NCBI GenBank assembly: GCA_017161665.1
Contig: JADFCT010000106.1
Coordinates: 1 to 10,190, forward strand
Reading direction: 5' to 3'
DNA length: 10,190 bases
Source: Candidatus Sumerlaeota bacterium
GTDB taxonomy: Bacteria > Sumerlaeota > Sumerlaeia > JADFCT01
Part shown: positions 1-5,955 of the stretch, in pieces
How the letters are laid out: the number at the start of each line of letters is the position of its first letter
Position numbering within the stretch: the first letter of the stretch is position 1
Notes under the pieces: generated by a model
What the model saw: only the letters and a program-made list of their open reading frames with translations
Database searches by the model: none
Told to the model about the DNA's origin: nothing
Made by a program: the position numbers and the translations under genes

Positions 1-1332
1 GTGTGCGAGCGTAACGACATCAACACACCGATCGGATTTCAGGCGTTCAATGACCGAATTCGCGTCATGCTCGAAAACGAGAAAAACACCACGGACGCCA
101 TCAAAATGGCCGAGGCCCAATTGGTGGAAATGGACGCGGCGACAACAAAGACCGAATTCCATTCGCAGATGCGGGACCGACTAGCCTACTATAACCTGCG
201 GGCTGAAAATTATGGCCGGGCGCGCGAACTGCTCCTGGGACTCATTGCCGAGTCCAAGGAACTCAGGGAAATCGCCAACTTCAGCACCGGCGTCGCCCTG
301 TCATGGGTGGGCGAGGATCAACCCGATCAGGCTGTAGCGGTCATTGATCAGTTCCTGGACAGACATCCAGACTGCGAAGACGTTCTCGGTGAGCAGCCCA
401 TGATCGCCATGTGCGAAGCGGTGGCCGCCCGACTCAGTGAACCCGGACGCGAGGACTACGCCTCGGCGATTCAGGTTTATAAGACCTATCTCAATCGCAA
501 ACCCAACACGGAATTGAGACGCAAGTTCCTGACCGGAATCGCCTACTATCACAGTGTGGCTGGTCAGGAAGCGGAAGCGGAAAAGGCTTACGCCGAGGCC
601 ATCAACCTGTTGGATCAAAAAATTGAGGAACTGGAAAACAAAGAATTCACCATGGAAGACCTGATGGGACCGACCCAAGCCGATGAAGCCTCCACCGCAT
701 CGGCAGCGACCCCCGTGGCCGATGACGCTCCCACCACGGCCCCTGACCCCCGTGAAAAAATGTGGCTCGCCTATGCCAAGGAGCAGTCAGTGGCCCGAGT
801 CGTTCTTGAAAAAAGCCGGCTCTATGAACTGCGCAAAAATAACCTGGCCGCCCTGCGTGTCGGTCGTGAATACCTCGAGAAAAATACCACCAGCTCACTG
901 TTCATGGAGTTCTTCGGCGCCGTCTATAATGTCTATGAAAACCGCTATGAGGAAAACCTGGAAATATCGCCCGACATTGAAAAGGAAATCCAGGCCATCA
1001 TGAAAATGTCCGAGGAATTCCTGATCAAAAACCTGAACAGCAAATCCTTCCCCACCATCCTGGGGAACATTCTCACCGTCTATGCCCGTCAGGGTGATTT
1101 CGAGGCCTATGAGGCCCTGACCAACAGTCTCCTCGAAAAATATCCGGAAACATTGGCGGCCAAGGCGGCCAAGGAAGCCAAAGACCGGTTGCCGGGAATG
1201 AAAATCCGGAAGCGGCAGTTTGATGAAATGATGAAAATGAAAGCCGAACAGGCCACTTCCAACACAGCGACTCTGCCCGACGATACCGCTGCGACGGCGA
1301 CCCTCATTACCACCGCGACAGCGGCGCAGTAA
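1..1332 (+). CDS. TPR-like helical-repeat protein of unknown function (5' end at window edge)
   Basis: The frame is open from the first base, a GTG, so this may be the true start or the gene may continue upstream; no ribosome binding site can be seen. The 443 residues are almost wholly helical and Ala/Glu/Leu-rich. TPR-like helix pairs are visible around residues 59-84, 92-124, 152-208, 260-294 and 350-390, with typical Tyr/Ala/Gly spacing (for example AYYNLRAENYGRARELL at 62-78 and TVYARQGDFEAYEALTNSLL at 359-378). Two low-complexity stretches interrupt them: an Ala/Thr/Pro/Asp linker at about 226-250 and a Thr/Ala-rich tail at 419-443. No signal peptide, membrane segment or catalytic motif is visible, so a cytoplasmic scaffold or protein-interaction role is the natural inference, but no specific function can be assigned. 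Codons look more AT-rich (aaa, gaa, aat) than in alr and xseA. A strong terminator follows 12 nt after the stop, so it is transcribed apart from the next gene. The reading frame is very likely real; the function is unknown. Confidence 0.8.
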   Translation: MCERNDINTPIGFQAFNDRIRVMLENEKNTTDAIKMAEAQLVEMDAATTKTEFHSQMRDRLAYYNLRAENYGRARELLLGLIAESKELREIANFSTGVALSWVGEDQPDQAVAVIDQFLDRHPDCEDVLGEQPMIAMCEAVAARLSEPGREDYASAIQVYKTYLNRKPNTELRRKFLTGIAYYHSVAGQEAEAEKAYAEAINLLDQKIEELENKEFTMEDLMGPTQADEASTASAATPVADDAPTTAPDPREKMWLAYAKEQSVARVVLEKSRLYELRKNNLAALRVGREYLEKNTTSSLFMEFFGAVYNVYENRYEENLEISPDIEKEIQAIMKMSEEFLIKNLNSKSFPTILGNILTVYARQGDFEAYEALTNSLLEKYPETLAAKAAKEAKDRLPGMKIRKRQFDEMMKMKAEQATSNTATLPDDTAATATLITTATAAQ

Positions 1333-1344
1333 GTTCTCTGACTC

Positions 1345-1389
1345 AAAACGGCGGGATGTTTCGCAATCTTGAAACGCCCCGCCGGTTTT
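1345..1389 (+). terminator. Intrinsic terminator after the TPR-like gene
   Basis: A long hairpin begins 12 nt after the stop codon. The outer stem CGGCGGG (1349-1355) pairs perfectly with CCCGCCG (1378-1384). One A/C mismatch and a T-G wobble follow, then an inner stem GTTTC (1358-1362) pairs with GAAAC (1371-1375) around an 8-nt loop. The downstream side ends in GTTTT (1385-1389), and an AAAA run precedes the upstream arm, so it may work weakly on the other strand too. Confidence 0.8.
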
Positions 1390-1416
1390 GTATCCTCAAC
1401 GAAAGAGGGCATAAAA
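1388..1416 (+). promoter_or_regulatory. Possible sigma70-like promoter for the GHL10 gene
   Basis: A TTGTAT box (1388-1393) is followed after 16 nt by CATAAA (1410-1415), which matches four of six positions of the -10 consensus; the -35 matches three of six. It sits just after the terminator and about 107 nt before the chosen start at 1523, the right place for a new transcription unit. The boxes are weak and the organism's promoter consensus is unknown, so this is only a candidate. An inverted repeat at 1417-1436 abuts the -10 box. Confidence 0.25.
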
Positions 1417-1436
1417 AACGATCCGTTCGAATCGTT
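1417..1436 (+). promoter_or_regulatory. Imperfect palindrome, operator-like
   Basis: The arms AACGAT (1417-1422) and ATCGTT (1431-1436) are perfect reverse complements around an 8-nt centre whose CG/CG bases also pair, giving an almost symmetric 20-bp dyad. It lies directly downstream of a candidate -10 box, where a repressor would block initiation. The stem is AT-rich with no T-tract after it, so it is not a terminator. The regulatory role is inference. Confidence 0.3.
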
Positions 1437-1522
1437 GAGTGGAAATTCGCAAGACGAAATCGCCTGTTATTTTCTTCCAGAGACACCATCATGTAGACCG
1501 ATCTGGCCAAGGCCCTGCTCCC

Positions 1523-3055
1523 ATGAACTGTTGTTACCCTTTCCACTGTCCCCAATCGCTCCGGTGGCTTCGCCTTGCCATCCTGCCTCTGTTGCTTTGC
1601 ACGGGCCGGGGGTTGTCCGCTCAGGCCCAACGACCGGCCCCTGTTTTGCGGAGCGCGCAATCCATCGCGCCGGAACCGGCCTATCGCGGACTCTGGGTGG
1701 ACGCCTTCCATGAAGGGTTTAAGACACCCGAACAGATGTTTACCCTCATTCGCCACATGCGAACCAATAAACTCAACGCTCTTTTCATTGAAGTGCGCAA
1801 GACGGGCGACGCTTACTACCGCTCGCGCTTTGAGCCGGCCGCCAAGGATATGGCCCCCGGCTACGATCCCCTGTCCCATGCCATCGCCCTGTGTCACGAC
1901 ACATCCAAAGGCCAAAGCCGCATCGAAGTCCATGCCTGGATCGTCACCTACAAGATATCCACCAAGGACGCCAAACTGCCAGCTGATCACGTCCTGATGA
2001 AATACCCCTATATGGTCTGTAAGGATAATCGAGGACGAACGGACCTGGGGGGCATCGTCTTTCTGGATCCCGGCGCTCCGGGCGTGATTGACCATACCGC
2101 CTCGGTGGCCCAGGATATCGCTCGCCGCTATGACGTGGACGGGATTCATCTCGATTACGTGCGCTATCCCGATCAGCAATGGGGCTATAACCCGTACGCC
2201 CTCGCCCGATTCCGGGCCCAGTATCAGACAAAACGCCAACCCAGCCCCGACGATCCCGAATGGAGCCAATTCCGCCGCGATCAGGTCACCGCGCTGGTGC
2301 GGCGGGTTTATGCCGCGGTCAAGACCGTCAAGCCCCGGGTCAAAGTGTCCGTGGCAGGGATCACTTATGGCAGCCCCCGCTATGGATTTGAGAATGCGTC
2401 GCCCTATAAGCAGGTCTTCCAGGATTGGGTGGGCTGGCTCAAGGAAGGCTGTGTGGATATTGTCTGCCTGATGAACTATAAACGCGAATTCAAGACAGAT
2501 CAGCGACGGGACTACCGCGACTGGATCACCTTTGCGGGCAAGGCGGCCGCCGGTCGCCATATCGCCATCGGACAGGGGAGCTGGTTTCAATCGGCCGCCG
2601 AATCCATTCGGCAAATTCAAATTGCCGCCGCTGATACATCCACCAATGGCTATCTGGTCTATTCCTATGCCCAACCGGCCAAGTCCAGCCGCGAGTATAA
2701 CGGGTTCTGGCGTTCCCTGGCCTCATCCATCAATCGTTACCCCGCCCCCCTGCCGGCGGCGGACTGGATCGATACGCCTCAGACCGGGATCATGGTGGGA
2801 CGTGTCCTGCTCGACGGCGCCACGACGCCACGGGCGGGCGACGGCGTCAAAGTGCACCTCCTGGGCCCCACGCGGCGAACCGTCCAGGCGGACTGTAGTG
2901 GCTTTTATGTCGCCACCAATCTCGGCGCGGGACGCTATCAGGTTTTCAGCGTGGATCACGCCGGGAAGCGACAGGGCGGCGCCACGGTCCTCCAGGCCGG
3001 GAAATTGGCGCGAGTGGACATCAAAATCCCGGCGACGGTCCCCGCCGCTCCCTGA
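1523..3055 (+). CDS. Secreted GHL10-family (DUF187) glycosyl hydrolase-like protein with C-terminal beta-sandwich domain
   Basis: The frame opens at 1439, but the ATG at 1523 is preferred because it gives a clean signal peptide: Arg-containing n-region, hydrophobic LAILPLLLC at about 18-26, and likely cleavage near LSAQAQ at 31-36. The mature part matches the glycosyl hydrolase-like 10 family (GHL10, PF02638; YngK type): YRGLWVDAF at 54-62, EVRKTGDAYY at 90-99, VHAWI at 136-140, LDPGAPGV at 181-188, the hallmark YDVDGIHLDYVRYP at 203-216 and CLMNY at 315-319. These outline a TIM barrel; the acidic residues in DGIHLDYVRYP and EVR are candidate active-site or substrate-contact positions. Residues about 423-503 (VGRVLLDG, SGFYVATNLGAGRYQVF) look like a carboxypeptidase-regulatory-like or CNA-B-type beta-sandwich. 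GHL10 members are predicted to act on carbohydrate, possibly cell-wall or exopolysaccharide, but the substrate here is unknown. The ribosome binding site is weak (AAGG at 1509-1512). No clear terminator follows. Family assignment is firm; activity is inferred. Confidence 0.9.
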   Translation: MNCCYPFHCPQSLRWLRLAILPLLLCTGRGLSAQAQRPAPVLRSAQSIAPEPAYRGLWVDAFHEGFKTPEQMFTLIRHMRTNKLNALFIEVRKTGDAYYRSRFEPAAKDMAPGYDPLSHAIALCHDTSKGQSRIEVHAWIVTYKISTKDAKLPADHVLMKYPYMVCKDNRGRTDLGGIVFLDPGAPGVIDHTASVAQDIARRYDVDGIHLDYVRYPDQQWGYNPYALARFRAQYQTKRQPSPDDPEWSQFRRDQVTALVRRVYAAVKTVKPRVKVSVAGITYGSPRYGFENASPYKQVFQDWVGWLKEGCVDIVCLMNYKREFKTDQRRDYRDWITFAGKAAAGRHIAIGQGSWFQSAAESIRQIQIAAADTSTNGYLVYSYAQPAKSSREYNGFWRSLASSINRYPAPLPAADWIDTPQTGIMVGRVLLDGATTPRAGDGVKVHLLGPTRRTVQADCSGFYVATNLGAGRYQVFSVDHAGKRQGGATVLQAGKLARVDIKIPATVPAAP

Positions 3056-3244
3056 TGGAATGCGTCTCGTTTCAATTCTGCACGATCCCTCACGGAATCC
3101 TCTGACACGGCCGACTCGTTACGGCTCGGACGCCCCATCGCGTCAACGGATCCCCGGCAAAAAACATCGGTTGCCCCTTTGGGTTAGCGGTTCTAAGATA
3201 AAGCCAACGATGGCTCAATATTCTGTGTTCCCGGATCTGGTATC
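3056..3244 (+). other. Intergenic region before alr, with a possible promoter
   Basis: This 189-nt gap holds no convincing ORF and no strong terminator. The best promoter candidate is TTGCCC (3171-3176) and TAAGAT (3194-3199), separated by exactly 17 nt and each matching four of six sigma70 consensus positions, about 45 nt before the alr start. A weak imperfect inverted repeat, CAACGGAT against ATCGGTTG (one mismatch), lies just upstream of it in the segment around 3144-3173. Nothing else stands out. Confidence 0.35.
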
Positions 3245-4423
3245 ATGTCCCTGTTTCCTGCTCCTGCATTACAAAATCTTTTTCCTTCGTTTACGCCGGC
3301 ATGGATTGAAATTGATCTCGACGCCCTGACGCACAACTATCGGATAATTCGCGATCGGGTGGGACCCCGAACCCAAATCTTTCATGTAGTCAAATCCAAC
3401 GCCTACGGCCACGGTTTGAATCCCGTGTCGAAACACCTGATCGAACAAGGCGCCGACGGCGTGTGTGTCGCCCGCCTGTGGGAGGCGCAGCGCTTGCGCG
3501 CCGCCGGATTCGAGGCGCCCATCCTGTGCCTGACGTCCCTGTTTCCCGAAGAAGCCACGCTGGCCGTGGAACTGGATCTGGATGTGGTCGTCTTCCGTCC
3601 CGAACCGGCTCGCGCGCTTTCCGAGGCGGCGCAAGCGGCGGGACGCCGGATCGGTGTTCATCTCAAAATCGATACTGGAATGAGCCGCTTGGGGGTTTCG
3701 CCGGAAGACGCGGTGGCCTTTGCCCGGTTCCTCCGGACGCTGCCCGGTCTGGATGTGCGGGGATTGATGAGCCATTTGTCCAACGCCGACGACGAGGACG
3801 ACGCCGTCAGCCGGGATCAGATCGCCTGTTACGACGCCGTGGCCCAAGCGCTGCACGAACAGAATCTGCTGCCGCCCGTCCGGCATCTGGCCAATAGCGA
3901 CGGCGCTATGCGCTTCGACGAGGCCCCCCGGGTTCTGGTGCGGCCGGGCATGTCCACGTATGGCTGCTATCCCTCTGACTGGTATGAGCGACACTATCCT
4001 TTGCGCCCCGTCATGTCCGTCCGCGCCCGATTGATCAGCGTGCGCCACATCCCCAAAGGCCGGGGCCTGTCCTATTCGCGCCAGTTTATCACGCGTCGCG
4101 ATTCGGTCATCGGCGTGGCCCCTGTCGGATATGCCGACGGGTATATGCGAGCCGGCATGGGACAGGCGCAAATGATTGTCCGCGGCCGACTCGTTCCCGT
4201 TCTTGGGCGCATCTGCATGGAACAATCCCTGCTCGATTTGACCGATCTCAAGGAAGCCGCTTATGGCGACAGCGTCACGGTCATGGGGCGGGACGGCGAC
4301 GCCGTTCTGAGCGCCGAGACCATCGCCCAATGGTGGGGAACCATCAACTATGAGGTGGTCACCCACCTGGGACATCAGTTCCCCAAAGTCTTTCTCAAGG
4401 AAGGCCGCCCCGTCACCGTGTGA
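3245..4423 (+). CDS. alr: Alanine racemase (PLP-dependent)
   Basis: This cytoplasmic enzyme interconverts L- and D-alanine, supplying D-Ala for peptidoglycan. At 392 residues it is normal length. Family positions can be matched by motif to the Geobacillus enzyme: the PLP Schiff-base lysine K50 in VVKSNAYGHG; K141 (the position carbamylated in many homologues) and R148 in KIDTGMSRLG; H177 in MSHLSNAD; R233 in VRPGMSTYG (contacts the pyridine ring); the catalytic tyrosine Y277 in LSYSRQF; and Y369 in INYEV. Lys-to-Tyr spacing (227 residues) agrees with the family. Two positions differ from usual: the Cys-Met-Asp triad is C324-M325-E326 (Asp to Glu), and the residue after the catalytic Tyr is Ser where Gly is common. 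Residues 1-19 form a short N-terminal extension; the start at 3245 has only a weak ribosome binding site, but no better in-frame start was seen. An independent core gene upstream of xseA. Confidence 0.96.
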   Translation: MSLFPAPALQNLFPSFTPAWIEIDLDALTHNYRIIRDRVGPRTQIFHVVKSNAYGHGLNPVSKHLIEQGADGVCVARLWEAQRLRAAGFEAPILCLTSLFPEEATLAVELDLDVVVFRPEPARALSEAAQAAGRRIGVHLKIDTGMSRLGVSPEDAVAFARFLRTLPGLDVRGLMSHLSNADDEDDAVSRDQIACYDAVAQALHEQNLLPPVRHLANSDGAMRFDEAPRVLVRPGMSTYGCYPSDWYERHYPLRPVMSVRARLISVRHIPKGRGLSYSRQFITRRDSVIGVAPVGYADGYMRAGMGQAQMIVRGRLVPVLGRICMEQSLLDLTDLKEAAYGDSVTVMGRDGDAVLSAETIAQWWGTINYEVVTHLGHQFPKVFLKEGRPVTV

Positions 4424-4549
4424 GGCGTCTCAGGGGGCTGTGCGCCGGGGACGAAGGGCGGATTTGTGTTTGCGCCGCCTTTGCCCATTGGGCTATGTCT
4501 GTTCCGCCCCATGTCGCCGTGGCCAGTCCATTTGATAGGGAAATTCATT
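4424..4549 (+). other. Short alr-xseA intergenic region with a hairpin
   Basis: A stem of AAGGGCGG (4454-4461) with CCGCCTTT (4475-4482), including one G-T wobble and a 13-nt loop, lies 30 nt after the alr stop. No T-tract follows it, so it is at best a weak or Rho-assisted terminator or an mRNA-stabilising element; alr and xseA could still be co-transcribed. Longer xseA reading frames starting at 4466 or 4511 would overlap this region but are less likely. Confidence 0.3.
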
Positions 4550-5797
4550 GTGTCCGAGATCACTTCCTCTTCTCCCGTTTCCGCCCGGCCGTTGACGATT
4601 TCGCGTCTGACGCAGGAGATCAAGCGACTTTTGGAAGTCCAGATCGGGCGGGTTCATGTGGAGGGCGAGATTTCGAATCTGACGATCGCCCGGTCGGGGC
4701 ACGCTTATTTTAACCTCAAGGACGCAAACGCCCAGATTTCCTGTGTGATGTGGGCCTCCGGTGTCTCGCGTCTGTCGTTTCGTCCCGCCGATGGGCTTCA
4801 GGTCGAAGCGCGTGGCGAGATCAGCGTTTATGCCCCGCGGGGCAACTATCAGCTGATCGTGGCGTCCATGACCGAAGCCGGACGGGGGCGGTTGTGGCTG
4901 CAATTCCAGGAACTGAAGGAACGACTGGAAAAGGAAGGGCTTTTCGCCCCCGAACGCAAGCAGCCCATTCCGTTCCTGCCGGCGCGTATCGGTGTGATCA
5001 CCTCACCGACGGGCGCGGCGATTCGGGACTTTTTGAATGTCCTGGGGCGGCGGTTCGCGGGGATGGAGGTCTTGATCTGGCCGACCCTGGTTCAGGGCGA
5101 GGGAGCGGCCGCCCAGATTGCCCATGCCCTTCGTCGGTTCAATGCGTTGGCCAATGTGGATGTGATCGTCGTCACGCGGGGCGGGGGGTCGATCGAAGAC
5201 CTGTGGGCCTTCAACGAGGAGCCTGTGGCGCGGGCTATTTTCGATTCGCGCATTCCGGTTATCAGCGCCGTGGGCCATGAGGTGGATTTCACCATTGCGG
5301 ATTTCGTGGCCGACCTGCGCGCCCCGACGCCGTCCGCCGCCGCTGAGATTGTTGTCCGCAGTCGGCGGGAAATGGCCGAACAGGTGGAGCACCTGAACAT
5401 TCGACTGCATCGCGCTTTGAGTCGGACTCTTGAACGGGCGCGGATGCGCCTGAACGTGGCGCGCAACAGTTATGGGATGCGCCGTCCTCTGGATCGCATT
5501 CACCAAACCCGCCAGCGGCTCGACGAACTGAGCCTGCGCATGGACCGCGCCCTTCAATCCCGAATGCGCGACACGGCCCATCACTTGCGCCGGTTGACGG
5601 AAATGATTGAGGCCCTCAACCCCACCGCTATCCTGGAGCGGGGGTATTCGATTGTCACGCGCCAACGGGATGGCGTCATTGTCCGCTCTGCCGACGAAGT
5701 GGACCGTCAGGACAAAATCGATGTCCGCACCGCAGACGGCTCGTTCCCGGCGAGAGTGGAAAAACCGATCGCCGGCGAACAACTGTCCTTCCTCTAA
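4550..5797 (+). CDS. xseA: Exodeoxyribonuclease VII large subunit
   Basis: XseA is the catalytic subunit of exonuclease VII, which with several copies of small XseB degrades single-stranded DNA from both ends in repair and recombination. The GTG at 4550 is chosen because AGGGA (4537-4541) precedes it by 8 nt and the protein then begins like its relatives (LTISRLTQEIKRLLE); the frame is open back to an ATG at 4466, with another at 4511. In the 415-residue product an N-terminal OB-fold is seen at about 14-112 (VEGEISNL, SGHAYFNLKD, ISCVMW). The catalytic region carries GVITSPTGAAIRD, RGGGSIEDLWAFNEE and SAVGHEVDFTIADFVADL. D160, R210, H243 and D246 have the same spacing as the residues reported as essential in E. 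coli XseA. A charged, probably coiled-coil segment follows at about 265-350, then the usual tail (LERGYSIV). No xseB-like frame lies beside it. Confidence 0.96.
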   Translation: MSEITSSSPVSARPLTISRLTQEIKRLLEVQIGRVHVEGEISNLTIARSGHAYFNLKDANAQISCVMWASGVSRLSFRPADGLQVEARGEISVYAPRGNYQLIVASMTEAGRGRLWLQFQELKERLEKEGLFAPERKQPIPFLPARIGVITSPTGAAIRDFLNVLGRRFAGMEVLIWPTLVQGEGAAAQIAHALRRFNALANVDVIVVTRGGGSIEDLWAFNEEPVARAIFDSRIPVISAVGHEVDFTIADFVADLRAPTPSAAAEIVVRSRREMAEQVEHLNIRLHRALSRTLERARMRLNVARNSYGMRRPLDRIHQTRQRLDELSLRMDRALQSRMRDTAHHLRRLTEMIEALNPTAILERGYSIVTRQRDGVIVRSADEVDRQDKIDVRTADGSFPARVEKPIAGEQLSFL

Positions 5798-5826
5798 CCC
5801 AGCGGGGGGGGGCGCGCCCGCGCTCC

Positions 5827-5847
5827 GGCGTTCAGTCAAAACGCCTT
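5827..5847 (+). terminator. Possible weak terminator after xseA
   Basis: Perfect 6-bp stem GGCGTT/AACGCC with a 7-nt loop, 29 nt after the xseA stop. Only two T follow, so termination would need Rho or another factor. It could equally be an mRNA 3'-end stabiliser. Confidence 0.3.
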
Positions 5848-5942
5848 GCAATCGCATCCAATTCTGCGAGAAACATTGAAAAACTAAATGGCGCATCGGC
5901 GCCTCGGTCTGGCAGGAATCTCCCGACGGGCTGGGATGTCAT

Positions 5943-5947
5943 GGAGG
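5943..5947 (+). promoter_or_regulatory. Ribosome binding site that fixes the oxidoreductase start
   Basis: GGAGG lies 8 nt before the ATG at 5956. Because it overlaps the earlier in-frame ATG at 5941, it argues that 5956 is the real start; that start also puts the twin-arginine motif at the N-terminus. Confidence 0.8.
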
Positions 5948-5955
5948 GATTGCAA

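Larger units (their letters stand above)
5798..5955 (+). other. Intergenic region after xseA: G-tract and stem-loops
   Basis: This 158-nt gap has no gene. It contains a run of nine G (5804-5812) leading into the palindrome GGGCGCGCCC (5810-5819). A perfect hairpin follows, GGCGTT (5827-5832) with AACGCC (5840-5845) and a 7-nt loop, which could end the xseA transcript although only TT follows. A second perfect hairpin, GGCGC (5890-5894) with GCGCC (5899-5903) around ATCG, lies in the likely leader of the next gene. The AT-rich patch at about 5861-5889 is the likeliest place for a promoter, but no convincing -35/-10 pair was seen. Confidence 0.4.

Noticed and set aside
1439..1522. Longer N-terminus for the GHL10 protein from the ATG at 1439
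   Set aside because: It would place 28 polar residues before the hydrophobic core of the signal peptide; the ATG at 1523 gives a normal signal peptide.
1343..2674. Long antisense ORF (443 codons) across the GHL10 gene
   Set aside because: The sense frame has a signal peptide and GHL10 motifs. The antisense product has no recognisable motif and is rich in Gly/His/Ile/Ala as expected for a high-GC shadow frame.
3269..4375. Long antisense ORF (368 codons) across alr
   Set aside because: It lies entirely within alr, whose catalytic residues are all identifiable; the antisense product resembles nothing and mirrors alr codon structure.
4466..4549. Longer N-terminus for XseA from the ATG at 4466 or 4511
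   Set aside because: The extra residues look like neither XseA nor a signal peptide, and the GTG at 4550 has a well-spaced AGGGA.
5823..5834. CTCCGGCGTTCA, with an 11/12 match at 10025-10036 in the other main intergenic region
   Set aside because: A single 12-bp near-match in GC-rich DNA can arise by chance, and flanking bases do not align well enough to claim a repeat family.
5003..5896. Antisense ORF (297 codons) across xseA
   Set aside because: A shadow frame of the strongly conserved XseA catalytic region.
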